Positions 33,137 to 42,423 of a stretch of DNA of 64,000 nucleotides are shown in pieces. The stretch spans positions 4,224,001 through 4,288,000 of the forward strand of contig NZ_CP019980.1 of the NCBI RefSeq assembly GCF_002982115.1, read 5' to 3'. The position numbers and the translations under genes were made by a program. The notes beneath the pieces are model-generated. The model did no database searches. It saw only the letters and a list, made by a program, of their open reading frames with translations, and was not told where the DNA came from. Source of the stretch: Lysinibacillus sphaericus. GTDB taxonomy: Bacteria > Bacillota > Bacilli > Bacillales_A > Planococcaceae. Within the stretch, counting starts at the first letter, position 1, and every line of letters starts with the position of its first letter.

Positions 33137-33889
33137 CTAAAACGATAGGATGACGGCAATCGCTGAACCAATAGCAAAGGCTGTTAAAAAAGCCTCTGCT
33201 CCCTTTGCCATCCCTGACATAAAATGACCTGCCATTAAATCCCTTACCGCATTGGTGATTAAAATACCTGGCACTAGTGGCATAACAGAGCTAATAATAA
33301 TTTTATCGATTTCTGTACCATAGTTAAACTTCACTGCTAAAAAAGCAATAACGCCAATAATTAACGAAGCCGTAAACTCCGAGAAAAATTTCACTTTTGT
33401 TAAATGATTCATTAGAATAAGAGTAAGAAATCCTAGCCCACCTGCAATAAATGCTGTAGGGAAATCAGACCATCCACCCTTAAACATAATCAGAAAACAG
33501 CCACTGGCAAGTGCTGCTGCAAATATTTGTATATAAATTGGTAAAAAATAATTTGTTTTTTGTATCGACTTTAGCTCGTCATAAGCGTCTTCTAATGATA
33601 TTATGTGAGATGTGAGTCTACGAGATACTGAATTTACCAAGGATATTTTTTGCAAATCTGTAACCCTACTGGAAATAGAAGTGATTCTCGTCGGCTGTGT
33701 CTTGCCTAACGAAAAAATAATACCTGTAGGTGTAGCATAACATTGCGCATCTAGCATATTTTGAGATTGTGCCATACGCAGCATCGTATCTTCAACACGA
33801 TATGTTTCTGCACCACTTTCAATCATAATTCGCCCTGCAAGAAGCAAGCAGTCAATAGTAAGTTCATTATCCACTTCACGTGATAGCAT
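33137..33889 (-). CDS. Threonine/serine exporter ThrE, N-terminal-type subunit
   Basis: A 250-residue protein of the ThrE (DUF1212) family. A soluble region (residues 1-115) includes LLAGRIMIESGAETYRVEDTMLRMA and YATPTGIIFSLG, the family signature. Five membrane segments follow, with SSVMPLVPGILITNAVRDLMAGH, matching the PG motif of the partner. It is the first gene of a two-gene operon. A strong GGAGG lies 12 bases before ATG 33889, a little far, but no better start is visible. Confidence 0.9.
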   Translation of the reverse strand: MLSREVDNELTIDCLLLAGRIMIESGAETYRVEDTMLRMAQSQNMLDAQCYATPTGIIFSLGKTQPTRITSISSRVTDLQKISLVNSVSRRLTSHIISLEDAYDELKSIQKTNYFLPIYIQIFAAALASGCFLIMFKGGWSDFPTAFIAGGLGFLTLILMNHLTKVKFFSEFTASLIIGVIAFLAVKFNYGTEIDKIIISSVMPLVPGILITNAVRDLMAGHFMSGMAKGAEAFLTAFAIGSAIAVILSF

Positions 33890-34180
33890 TCCAGTTATCT
33901 ACCTCCTTCAAAAGGTTCCTTGCATATAGTAACGAACTGTAAATAAAAACTCAACAAAAAATCTTCGATATTATCAATTATATTTTGTCATAATTGTATC
34001 TGTCGCTAAATGATACAATGCCTTCGGTACAAAATCCATTATCCGTCGAATTTCATTGAGCTAAAATGTGCAAAATACAGTTTGCTTTGAACGAGTCTTT
34101 TATAAGTTCTTGTCGTGATAGTTTTAAAACACTGTTACATACTATTTTTTATTGTATTTCTATTAAATTCAACAAAAACT

Positions 34181-34232
34181 TTGTAGATTTCTACAACTTT
34201 TCCGTTGACTCGCACGTCTGATTTTATAGAAG
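34181..34232 (+). promoter_or_regulatory. Promoter and adjacent palindrome of the PdaC-like gene
   Basis: TTGACT (34205-34210), 16-bp spacer, TAGAAG (34227-34232). Eight bases upstream of the -35 lies TTGTAGA TT TCTACAA (34181-34196), a perfect 7-bp-arm palindrome that could bind a regulator. The rest of 33890-34260 shows no gene. Confidence 0.45.
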
Positions 34233-34260
34233 AATAATTATAGAGAGGAGCGTACCAACA

Positions 34261-35670
34261 TTGATTCAGGAACGCAGAAAAAAACGCGGCCCTATGATTG
34301 ACTTTCTGTTAATTGGGCTTATTGTTACATTAATATCCATCATCCTTGTCATTGTATTGTCTAAGGACCATTTTAAATTCCAAAAAATCAGTGCTTCCAA
34401 AGACACAAATAGTGAAGCAACTAGTAATGTATCCACTGAAAACTCTGCGTTTCCAGGTATACGTATTACATCTGACGTTTCTAAAGATAAACGCACACCT
34501 TTTGCCGTTCACTATCCACAAACAGAAAGTGAAGTTTTTAACGATGTCGTACTGCAGTATATAACAAAGGCAAAAGAAGACTATCTGTTATCTATGAAAA
34601 AAAATAAAGATAAAAAGGCAACAGGTGAGCTTACTATAAATTTAGAGACTTTCCCATATCAGGATCACTACTATTCTTTTGTCTTGACGAAAATGCTGTA
34701 TTTAGGCGGAGCAAATCATGTCGTCTCCACTAAAACATTTTTCTTTAATAATGAAACGGGTGAAGCAATCAATATCCAAACATTATTACAGAACGACAAC
34801 AATAACCTGACAACTTTAGCAGCCTATGTTCGCAAAGACTTACAGCAAAATCTTGAGCTAAAAGATCAACTCAATAATGATGAGCTACTGAAAGTAACTG
34901 AGCCGAAGTGGGAAAACTTTAATCGATTTGCTATTATCGATGATTCAATCCATTTTTACTTTGATGAGTACGAAATTGCCAGTGGCGCAGCAGGTGCACC
35001 TATAGTGAAGCTTGCTCTTTCACTTATTAATCCATTATTAGCATCCGATTTTCAAATTGCTATGGAAACAATGGAACCTACAAAACCTGTTTCTCCAGGG
35101 GATCCAAACGCCAAACGTATTGCATTAACGTTTGACGACGGTCCACACCCGAAAGTAACCGAACAAATTTTAAATACGCTCGATAAATACAATGCAAAAG
35201 CGACGTTCTTTATGCTCGGAAGCCGTGTGAAACACTATCCTAATATCGCGAGAGATGTTCTCGCACGTGGTCATGAAATCGGCAACCATTCTTGGAATCA
35301 TCCAGTATTGACTAAAATGCCAATGGAGCAAGTTTTAAAAGAATATACGTCTACTGCAAATGAAATTGAATTAGCGATTAATCAAGGCGCAACTGTTTTT
35401 AGACCTCCATACGGCGCTACTAATGATGACATCAATGCAAAAATACCTGTTCCTGTAGTACTGTGGAGCATTGACACTTTGGACTGGAAACATCGTAATT
35501 CACAATTATTACTGACATATATTAAAAAAAATATGCACAACAATGCCATCGTGTTAATGCATGATATTCACCAATCAACAGCAGATGGACTTGACGCTGT
35601 ATTAGCCTACTTACAGAGTGAGGGCTATGAATTTGTGACTGTCTCTGAAATTCTCCCTTATCGTGAATAG
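34261..35670 (+). CDS. pdaC: Membrane-anchored polysaccharide deacetylase (PdaC-like)
   Basis: A 469-residue extracytoplasmic enzyme. One N-terminal membrane anchor (residues about 11-32) is followed by DUF4163/DUF3298-type domains (70-270) and a NodB deacetylase domain (280-465). Deacetylase motifs are intact: ALTFDDGPHP (catalytic base and metal aspartates), HEIGNHSWNHP (metal histidines), FRPPYGA, LWSIDTLDW and IVLMHDIH. The order and length (B. subtilis PdaC is about 467 residues) point to a peptidoglycan N-acetylmuramic acid or chitin-oligomer deacetylase. The start is TTG 34261, ten bases after AGGAG. A hairpin element follows the stop. Confidence 0.88.
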   Translation: MIQERRKKRGPMIDFLLIGLIVTLISIILVIVLSKDHFKFQKISASKDTNSEATSNVSTENSAFPGIRITSDVSKDKRTPFAVHYPQTESEVFNDVVLQYITKAKEDYLLSMKKNKDKKATGELTINLETFPYQDHYYSFVLTKMLYLGGANHVVSTKTFFFNNETGEAINIQTLLQNDNNNLTTLAAYVRKDLQQNLELKDQLNNDELLKVTEPKWENFNRFAIIDDSIHFYFDEYEIASGAAGAPIVKLALSLINPLLASDFQIAMETMEPTKPVSPGDPNAKRIALTFDDGPHPKVTEQILNTLDKYNAKATFFMLGSRVKHYPNIARDVLARGHEIGNHSWNHPVLTKMPMEQVLKEYTSTANEIELAINQGATVFRPPYGATNDDINAKIPVPVVLWSIDTLDWKHRNSQLLLTYIKKNMHNNAIVLMHDIHQSTADGLDAVLAYLQSEGYEFVTVSEILPYRE

Positions 35671-35679
35671 CACGAATAG

Positions 35680-35800
35680 AAAAAGTGTTAGATTGACCGC
35701 AATCAATCTAACACTTTTTTGCTATGTCGGTGTTATCCGCCTCACCACGCACACGCTAGTTGCCTCTTACGTTGTGTGCATTCTAAGCAGAAGTCACCAC
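35680..35800 (+). repeat. Dispersed hairpin element, copy 2 (right part decayed)
   Basis: The hairpin AAAAAGTGTTAGATTGA/TCAATCTAACACTTTTTT (35680-35720) starts 10 bases after the PdaC-like stop and would terminate it. The following GCTATGTCGGTGTTATCCGCC is a diverged version of the second part of copy 1; the closing arm is not recognisable. Confidence 0.8.
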
Positions 35801-35813
35801 TCGATTTAATCTA

Positions 35814-37907
35814 TTATTTAATAACCAGTGTATCTAGCGCTTTGAAATCTTTTAATTGGTAGCTCTTTACTTCATTGCGAGCAACGGTGTATAAAGTATC
35901 GCCAACATAGACAACACGTTGTACAACTTGCTCCCAATTCTCATATTGCTCATTTGTCTTTCCATTTATAATATTTCCTTTTAGCACAATGCCCTTCTCT
36001 GCTGTAATTTCGTAAATTTGTGCACCCTGACCTTGGTAGACTATCTCATCGCCTTTTCCTTCTTCATAAAGCACGACTGGGAAGCCGAAGTAATGATAGT
36101 CTTTATTGCGGAATAAAGCTTTTGGATTGTATTGTACATCTGAATAAGAGCCTTTACCGCCTATTTTAACGGTAGATTGCTCTTTAGGATTTTTAAAATC
36201 TGTCACATCAAACAAGGACATTTTCATATTCGTTGACACTGTGAAATTGCGTTTCGTATAAGCATCATAACGTTCTTCCGTATCATAACCAATGCCTATT
36301 AAGTGTGTATCATCAAGCGGATGTAAATAATTGCTATACCCTGGAATTTTCAATTCTCCTAGTATTTTTGGTTTTCGTGGATTAGCTACATCAATAACAA
36401 ATAGCGGATCCACTTGCTTAAACGTTACGACATAAGCTTTCTCCCCCATAAAGCGGGCAGAATACACCTTTTCCCCTGGTGCCATATCCTTTACTGCACC
36501 AATTTCTTTTAAGTTCTCATCTAATATGAACAGATGGTTACGAGAAATATTTTTTTCATCCCACGTATTTCCTTCAGTCGTCACAATGCGGAATTTCCCG
36601 TCATACTCATCCATTGAATATTGGTTTAACACGGATCCTTTCACTTCACTCGTGCCTACAAACTTCAAGACCGTTCCATCTAAGTCCCACTTAAACACTT
36701 GTGTATCATTTGATTGAGGCATCCAGATTCTATCCTTTATACCTCCCATTGGCGTTATTTGTTTATCGTCATATTTTGGTGTAGTTAAGTAGAGGGCATC
36801 TTCTGACATATAAAGTCCACTACTACCACCTAAATAACCTTTCGTACTCGCTGATGTTTTGGCACCATTTTTTAAATCAATTGCTGTAATTAAACTATAT
36901 GAGCCATCCATCGTGTTTGGTAAAATAGAAATTTTCTCGATAGCTAAGCTTTTGTATTCCTTACTTACTACACTATCATACGTTTTAGGTTTTAAATCTG
37001 GTTTACTTCCCTCTTGAAGTATCCAATAATTCGGATGCATGTTACCAATTAAATACAACGTATCATTCGTAATACGTATATCCTGTAAAGAGCCCTCCTG
37101 TGCAACTTCCCGTATCACTTTGGGATTTTTCGGATTTGAAATATCATAAAAAGTTGCCGTTGACATACTTGTGCCTGCTTGCTCAATATATTCTTCTCCG
37201 ATAGCAATTAATAGCTGATCGTATAATGCTAGTTTCGTAATATATTGAGATTCCTTTTGTTTAATTGTCGTTGCAAGTTTCAAATCTTGGGGATTATTAG
37301 CGTCAACAACCGTTATACTTTGATCTTTTATAGCGTAAATAAAGCCATCTTTAACAACGACGATATCCCCCTCCTCGACACCTTCTACTTGGTTGTTTGT
37401 TGTAGAAGAATTATCTGCAACTGGGGCACTATCTTTACTACTAGAAGCACTATCTTCAAGGACGTTTATTTCTGGTCCTCTATTTCCATTTGCCACAACA
37501 GCTTCAAAATATTGTTGTAACTCTTTTTCAGATTTAACAGCCTCTATTTTGTCAATAACAGTAAAGGCAATATCATGCGATGTTGCTTTCAATGTACTAT
37601 AAGCAAAAGCTTCCTTTTGCACATGTAAGCGGTAACTCCCAGCAGGAAGGTTACTGACAAAAAGAGATTTTTTATCTTCTCCTAATGTAATCGTTGCCGT
37701 CACCTTTTTGCCCGACTCATCCGTAACATAGACATATTCATCTGTTACATTTTTTAATGTTTGTGAAAAGGATGCTCGCCAACTTTGCGTTGTCATTATT
37801 GTACTTGCTGCTTTAGCTTGTGCCTCTGGGGAAATCATCAATGTAAAAATCCCTGGTAAAGCAGCTAAAACGATAATCATGAATATAGCTAGCCATTTAC
37901 TTCTCAT
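35814..37907 (-). CDS. Secreted beta-propeller domain protein (PF09826-type)
   Basis: A 697-residue exported protein. An N-terminal hydrophobic segment (KWLAIFMIIVLAALPGIFTL) followed by an A-Q-A-K-A stretch is a signal peptide or anchor. SSTTNNQVEGVEEGDIVVV and the following ...IYAIKDQSITVVDANNP are the hallmark of the secreted beta-propeller family. Repeated blades contain SLFDVTDFKNPK and LFVIDVANPRKPKILGE motifs. Function unknown; possibly cell-surface binding. ATG 37907 is nine bases after AAGGAG, while an earlier ATG (37925) overlaps that ribosome site and is rejected. It is convergent with the PdaC-like gene. Confidence 0.88.
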   Translation of the reverse strand: MRSKWLAIFMIIVLAALPGIFTLMISPEAQAKAASTIMTTQSWRASFSQTLKNVTDEYVYVTDESGKKVTATITLGEDKKSLFVSNLPAGSYRLHVQKEAFAYSTLKATSHDIAFTVIDKIEAVKSEKELQQYFEAVVANGNRGPEINVLEDSASSSKDSAPVADNSSTTNNQVEGVEEGDIVVVKDGFIYAIKDQSITVVDANNPQDLKLATTIKQKESQYITKLALYDQLLIAIGEEYIEQAGTSMSTATFYDISNPKNPKVIREVAQEGSLQDIRITNDTLYLIGNMHPNYWILQEGSKPDLKPKTYDSVVSKEYKSLAIEKISILPNTMDGSYSLITAIDLKNGAKTSASTKGYLGGSSGLYMSEDALYLTTPKYDDKQITPMGGIKDRIWMPQSNDTQVFKWDLDGTVLKFVGTSEVKGSVLNQYSMDEYDGKFRIVTTEGNTWDEKNISRNHLFILDENLKEIGAVKDMAPGEKVYSARFMGEKAYVVTFKQVDPLFVIDVANPRKPKILGELKIPGYSNYLHPLDDTHLIGIGYDTEERYDAYTKRNFTVSTNMKMSLFDVTDFKNPKEQSTVKIGGKGSYSDVQYNPKALFRNKDYHYFGFPVVLYEEGKGDEIVYQGQGAQIYEITAEKGIVLKGNIINGKTNEQYENWEQVVQRVVYVGDTLYTVARNEVKSYQLKDFKALDTLVIK

Positions 37908-37996
37908 TATTTTCCACTCCTTCATATTACTTGTTTTATAATTAGACTACTAAAAGGTTATAAAGTTACATTACATGAAAAATTTTCATAAAAATA

Positions 37997-38040
37997 AAAG
38001 TGACTACCACCAAATTCAGAATTGTTTCGGTGCCTGGCAC
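37997..38040. repeat. Decayed copy of the GTGCCAGTCACC-type palindrome
   Basis: AAGTGACTACCACCAAATTC facing GAATTGTTTCGGTGCCTGGCAC (ends at 38040). The right arm keeps the AATTGTTTNGGTGNCTGGCAC form; the left arm has substitutions and a deletion. Compare 9855 and 58558. Confidence 0.6.
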
Positions 38041-38109
38041 CATAACAAAAGACATCTGGAATAGGTCATCCGGATGCCTTTTGTACAATAAATTTAAAAT
38101 AGCTGTCGT

Positions 38110-39312
38110 TTACTCATCAAATGGCCATTTCGGTAACATTTTGGCTAATGGCTTATCGTTTCTTCGACCAAGTACATAATCTGCTTGCATAATTGTATGG
38201 ATTTCTCGTGTACCTTCATAAATAACGGGCGCTTTCGAGTTACGTAAATAACGCGCTACAGGATAATCATCCGAATAGCCGTACGCACCATGAATTTGCA
38301 GCGCGTCATCAGCCGCCTTATTGGCAAAATCACATGCCTGCCACTTCGCCAAGGACGTTTCTCTAGTATTACGAATACCTTTATTTTTCAACTCGCCAAC
38401 CCGATAAACGAGCAGTCGGCTCATTTGATAGCCCGCTTCCATTTTGGCAATCATCTGTCCGACAAGTTGATGCTCGCCAATAGGCTTCCCAAATGTCTCT
38501 CGTTCATGGCAATATTTCACACTTGCCTCAAGACACGCTTGAATAAGCCCAACTGCGCCTGCAGCCACTGTAAAGCGACCATTATCCAGTGCAGACATCG
38601 CAATTTTAAAACCCTCTCCCTCTTCTCCTAAACGATTTTCAACTGGAATGCGTAAGTCTTCGAAAAAGAGCTCACCTGTATTGCCAGCACGAATACCGTA
38701 CTTGCCCTTAATCGCCTTAGAAGTAAAGCCAACCATGGAGCGTTCTACAATAAAGGCACTGATACCGTGGTGCTTTTTCGCTTTATCTGTGTAAGCAAAG
38801 ACAATAAAATGATCTGCTATATCACATAAGGAAATCCATGTTTTTTGCCCATTTAACACATAACAATCACCATCTCGTATGGCTGTTGTCGTCATGGCTG
38901 CTACATCCGAACCCGCACCAGGTTCAGTCAGCCCAAAAGCCCCAATCCGTACCCCCTTCGCCTGTGGTACAAGGTATTGCTGTTTCTGCGCCTCGGTGCC
39001 CCATTGCATTAACGTCATACTATTTAAACCTATATGGACGGATACAGCTGTTCGAAAGGCCGTATCCCCCCGTTCAAGTTCCTCACATACAATGGCTAGT
39101 GCGTTATAATCCATGCCGCTACCACCGTACTTTTCTGGCACGCAAACACCCATTAGTCCGAGCTCGGCTAGTCTTGACCAAATGCTTGTATCAAAACTTC
39201 CTGCGGCGTCCCATTTTGCAATATGTGGCATTATTTCATCATCCACAAACTGGCGTACGGTTTTTCGTAAGATTTCCTGCTCCGTTGTAAAATCGAAATT
39301 CAAGGACTTCAC
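38110..39312 (-). CDS. Acyl-CoA dehydrogenase (glutaryl-CoA dehydrogenase-like), lysine operon
   Basis: A 400-residue FAD enzyme oxidising an acyl-CoA to its enoyl form. Family blocks are FGLTEPGAGSDVAAM, YVLNGQKTWIS and the catalytic base E366 in IYEGTREIH. CHERETFGKPIGEHQLVGQMIAKM and RYLRNSKAPVIYEGT resemble the short-chain branch that includes glutaryl- and butyryl-CoA dehydrogenases. The GTG start follows the stop of the lysine dehydrogenase gene directly (TAG-GTG), so it is coupled. In this operon glutaryl-CoA, an intermediate of lysine breakdown, is the inferred substrate. Alternative start TTG 39303 cannot be excluded. Confidence 0.85.
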   Translation of the reverse strand: MKSLNFDFTTEQEILRKTVRQFVDDEIMPHIAKWDAAGSFDTSIWSRLAELGLMGVCVPEKYGGSGMDYNALAIVCEELERGDTAFRTAVSVHIGLNSMTLMQWGTEAQKQQYLVPQAKGVRIGAFGLTEPGAGSDVAAMTTTAIRDGDCYVLNGQKTWISLCDIADHFIVFAYTDKAKKHHGISAFIVERSMVGFTSKAIKGKYGIRAGNTGELFFEDLRIPVENRLGEEGEGFKIAMSALDNGRFTVAAGAVGLIQACLEASVKYCHERETFGKPIGEHQLVGQMIAKMEAGYQMSRLLVYRVGELKNKGIRNTRETSLAKWQACDFANKAADDALQIHGAYGYSDDYPVARYLRNSKAPVIYEGTREIHTIMQADYVLGRRNDKPLAKMLPKWPFDE

Positions 39313-40485
39313 CTACCATTTCACAATCATTGCAGACTTATGTGATGTTTCTTTAATGACAACACCGCGCTTCGCCATTTCTTTAATATACGTCTCCCCT
39401 GGAACGATCGTTTCTGGAGCAAACACGCCACGTTCTGTAATCGCGCCATCACCAATCATTTGGGCAACGACAGAAATTGTATTCGCTGTTGCACGAGCCA
39501 TCGCTGTTTCATTATTCGTCATATCTTTACGTACGACCATTTCGTATTCATATGTGACCTGCTGTTGCGCCTTTTCTCCTGAAACAATTACTCGTAATAA
39601 CACCGCATCAGGCTTTGTTCCAAGTTCAAGCTTCTTCTTAAGCGCCTCCCTGACAACAGCTCTAACAGGCACTTCTAGGTTATCGACTTCTACATTATTA
39701 CTTGCATCTAAAAAGCCTAAATCAGCTAGCAATTTAAACTTTTCTGCATGCCCTTTATATCGAATTGTCTTATATTCTAATGTGTGGACATTTGGGAATG
39801 TCTTATAAAGAGTGGATATACCACCCGATGTATAAAATGCCTCAAGCACACCAAAATCATCGAAATAGATAGGCTCAATCCCTGATAATGATGGGACTTC
39901 TTCAAGTTTCCCCTTTTGAATCATTTTAGAAGGCTCTGTATAGTGGTCAAATACACCATCCAATGAAAAGACACGTGTATAGTGCAACGGTGGCTTCGGC
40001 TCTGTTGGAATACCTCCTACATAGAGTTTAATAGATTCCACTTCATCTAGTTTTGTTGCGCCATAGCCCGCTAATATATTGACCATACCTGGAGCTACAC
40101 CTAAGTCAGGAATAAGTGTCACACCTTTTGCCTTTGCTTCTTCATGTAAAGATAAAATCTTATCCGTTACACCGCCAATATGCCCCCCTAGATCGACAGA
40201 ATGGACACCGGCTTCTATCGCAGCTCGTGCTACACGTTCATTGAACGAATAGAACAGTGCATTGACCACAACATTACCTTTCGCAATAACCGATGTTAAA
40301 GAGTCATCATTTTCCGCATGAAGCTCTACGACTTCAACTTTATCTGTCTTTAACGTCTCAACAAATTGTTGGGCTGTCTTTACATCAATATCCCCTAAAA
40401 TGACCTGTTCCACTTTACTATTTTTTATTAAATCACGAGCAACCTCTTTCCCCATCAATCCTGCACCTAATACAACAACTTTCAT
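39313..40485 (-). CDS. lysDH: Lysine 6-dehydrogenase (saccharopine dehydrogenase family)
   Basis: A 390-residue NAD-dependent enzyme. The Rossmann loop is VVVLGAGLMGKEVARDL; HSVDLGGHIGGVTDKILSLH, LIPDLGVAPGMVNILAGYGA and EYKTIRYKGHAEKFKLL closely recall the Geobacillus L-lysine 6-dehydrogenase (from memory), which deaminates the epsilon-amino group to allysine, cyclising to piperideine-6-carboxylate. ATG 40485 is nine bases after AAAGGGG; an upstream ATG at 40494 abuts the ribosome site. It is flanked by an aldehyde dehydrogenase upstream and an acyl-CoA dehydrogenase downstream, consistent with lysine catabolism via 2-aminoadipate. Confidence 0.85.
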   Translation of the reverse strand: MKVVVLGAGLMGKEVARDLIKNSKVEQVILGDIDVKTAQQFVETLKTDKVEVVELHAENDDSLTSVIAKGNVVVNALFYSFNERVARAAIEAGVHSVDLGGHIGGVTDKILSLHEEAKAKGVTLIPDLGVAPGMVNILAGYGATKLDEVESIKLYVGGIPTEPKPPLHYTRVFSLDGVFDHYTEPSKMIQKGKLEEVPSLSGIEPIYFDDFGVLEAFYTSGGISTLYKTFPNVHTLEYKTIRYKGHAEKFKLLADLGFLDASNNVEVDNLEVPVRAVVREALKKKLELGTKPDAVLLRVIVSGEKAQQQVTYEYEMVVRKDMTNNETAMARATANTISVVAQMIGDGAITERGVFAPETIVPGETYIKEMAKRGVVIKETSHKSAMIVKW

Positions 40486-40511
40486 CAAGAACATCCCCTT
40501 TCATTGATCTG

Positions 40512-41990
40512 TTACTTTGTATCGATTTGTGCTCTTTGTAATTTACCGCTGTAGTCAACGTAGATGCTCTTCCATTCTGTGTAAACGTCCAATGCTGCCA
40601 CACCGGAATCTCGATGTCCATTCCCTGTTCCTTTCGTTCCGCCGAATGGCAAATGGATTTCTGCACCTGTCGTACCTGCATTGATATAAACAATACCTGT
40701 ATCTAAGTCGCGTTGAGCGCGGAAAATCGTGTTCACATTTTGTGAGAAAATAGAGCTTGATAAGCCAAATTTCACACCATTATTGACTTCGATTGCTTCA
40801 TCTAAATTTGCAACTTCAATAAGAGAGACGACCGGACCAAAAATTTCTTCCTGTGCAATAATCATATGAGGCTTTACATTTGTAAACAATGTGGGCTCAT
40901 AGTAAAACCCTTTATCATAAGGTGCTTCATTTAAAATTTTGCCACCTGTTAATAAGGATGCACCTTCTTGTTTACCAATCTGTACATAATGATTAATTTT
41001 TTCTAATGCCGCTCTATTAATGACTGGACCGATTTTCACAGTTTCATCCAAACCGTCTCCAATTGTTAAAAACTGCATTGCTTCTAATAGACGATTTTCT
41101 AATTCTTCTTTTACATCTTTATGCACAATCACACGACTACATGCTGTACATCGTTGACCAGCGGTGCCAAATGCACTCCATAATATCGCTTCTGTAGCGA
41201 GCTGCAAGTCTGCATCCTCCATTACAATGACAGCATTTTTGCCGCCCATCTCTAGCGAAATTTTCTTTAAATGTTTGCCGCCAAGTTCCGCCACCTTACT
41301 TCCTGTTGAGGTAGAGCCGGTAAACGATATGACTTTTACATCGGGATGCTCTATTAGCGCCGTTCCGACAGTTGGCCCTGTACCAAAAACAATATTTGCT
41401 ACTCCTTTCGGTAAGCCAACCTCTTCAAAAATTTTCCCCATTTCATAAGCCATCATCGGTGTTTCATTTGATGGTTTCCAAATAAATGTATTGCCAGCGA
41501 CAATTGCAGGGAAGGATTTCCACGTAGCAATTGCCACTGGGAAATTCCAAGGAGTTATTAACCCTACTACGCCTATTGGTGCGCGTACACTCATAGCAAA
41601 TTTATTGGCAAGCTCTGACGGTGTCGTCTCTCCAAATAACCGTCGACCTTCACCCGCCATATAATAAGCCATATCAATTCCTTCCTGTACCTCACCTCTA
41701 GCTTCTTCAATCACCTTACCCATTTCTTTTGTTAAAACGGTCGCCAAATATTCTTTCTTGTCTTTCATCTTTTGACCGATGGCATATAAATAATCTGCAC
41801 GCTTTGGTGCTGGCACAAGTGCCCAACTTTTTTGTGCTGCCTTCGCTACAGCTACCGCTTCCGTCACTTCATTTGCAGTTGAAAGTGGTATTGTTGCTAA
41901 GTGCTCTCCGTTTGCAGGATTCGTCACTGCTATACTTTGTAAATGCGAATGTGTAACCCATTTACCACCGATATAGTTTTTAATCTCCAT
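40512..41990 (-). CDS. Aldehyde dehydrogenase (probable aminoadipate-semialdehyde dehydrogenase)
   Basis: A 492-residue NAD(P)-dependent aldehyde dehydrogenase. The catalytic cysteine is in TAGQRCTACSR and the glutamate in LEMGGKNAVIV. The cofactor region is TPWNFPVA, ISFTGSTSTG and QEEIFGPV, as expected for full-length members. ATG 41990 follows AGGGGG by eight bases. It is first in the operon with lysine dehydrogenase, so its likely substrate is allysine/piperideine-6-carboxylate, giving 2-aminoadipate. Substrate specificity is inferred from context only. Confidence 0.88.
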   Translation of the reverse strand: MEIKNYIGGKWVTHSHLQSIAVTNPANGEHLATIPLSTANEVTEAVAVAKAAQKSWALVPAPKRADYLYAIGQKMKDKKEYLATVLTKEMGKVIEEARGEVQEGIDMAYYMAGEGRRLFGETTPSELANKFAMSVRAPIGVVGLITPWNFPVAIATWKSFPAIVAGNTFIWKPSNETPMMAYEMGKIFEEVGLPKGVANIVFGTGPTVGTALIEHPDVKVISFTGSTSTGSKVAELGGKHLKKISLEMGGKNAVIVMEDADLQLATEAILWSAFGTAGQRCTACSRVIVHKDVKEELENRLLEAMQFLTIGDGLDETVKIGPVINRAALEKINHYVQIGKQEGASLLTGGKILNEAPYDKGFYYEPTLFTNVKPHMIIAQEEIFGPVVSLIEVANLDEAIEVNNGVKFGLSSSIFSQNVNTIFRAQRDLDTGIVYINAGTTGAEIHLPFGGTKGTGNGHRDSGVAALDVYTEWKSIYVDYSGKLQRAQIDTK

Positions 41991-42086
41991 TACACACACC
42001 CCCTGATATATCTATGATGCCTTGGCTTCTTTGAACATGTCGCTAATGCTACAGAAAATATCCGTCGCTCTCGCCCTCTATGTGTA

Positions 42087-42132
42087 CTGCATTATATATA
42101 TGCAGATACAAAATGCCAAAATTCCGAATTTT
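42087..42132 (-). promoter_or_regulatory. Lysine operon promoter with two palindromes
   Basis: On the minus strand: TTGGCA (42114-42119), 17-bp spacer, TATAAT (42091-42096). CTGCAT-N7-ATGCAG (42087-42105) covers the -10, and AAAATTC-C-GAATTTT (42118-42132) touches the -35. Both are candidate operators. The 5' leader is about 90 bases. No adjacent regulator gene is present. The rest of 41991-42423 shows no gene. Confidence 0.6.
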
Positions 42133-42423
42133 CATAACAAAGATATGACTCGAATAATAATTTCGTAGCAATGTTAGGTTAAAATATCGGTGGCACTTGC
42201 CAAAGGCTTTATCTTCATTTCCAGTAATTTTAACTAGATGATGATACTTTCACCACTAGTAGTAAAACAACTGAAAAAAGATAAATAATACACATTCTAG
42301 TTTTTTATATTCGACATTTTCTATCTTAATCCCTTTTTTTCTAAAATTATTAATTATGTAATGAAACTATCCTGCATAATAATCGTATACAATAACAACA
42401 AATGATATTGGAGGAATTACACG

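Noticed and set aside
42000-42240. Sigma-54 promoter for the lysine operon
   Set aside because: No TGGCAC-N5-TTGC pair in the right orientation and no enhancer-binding protein gene nearby; a sigma-A promoter is visible instead.
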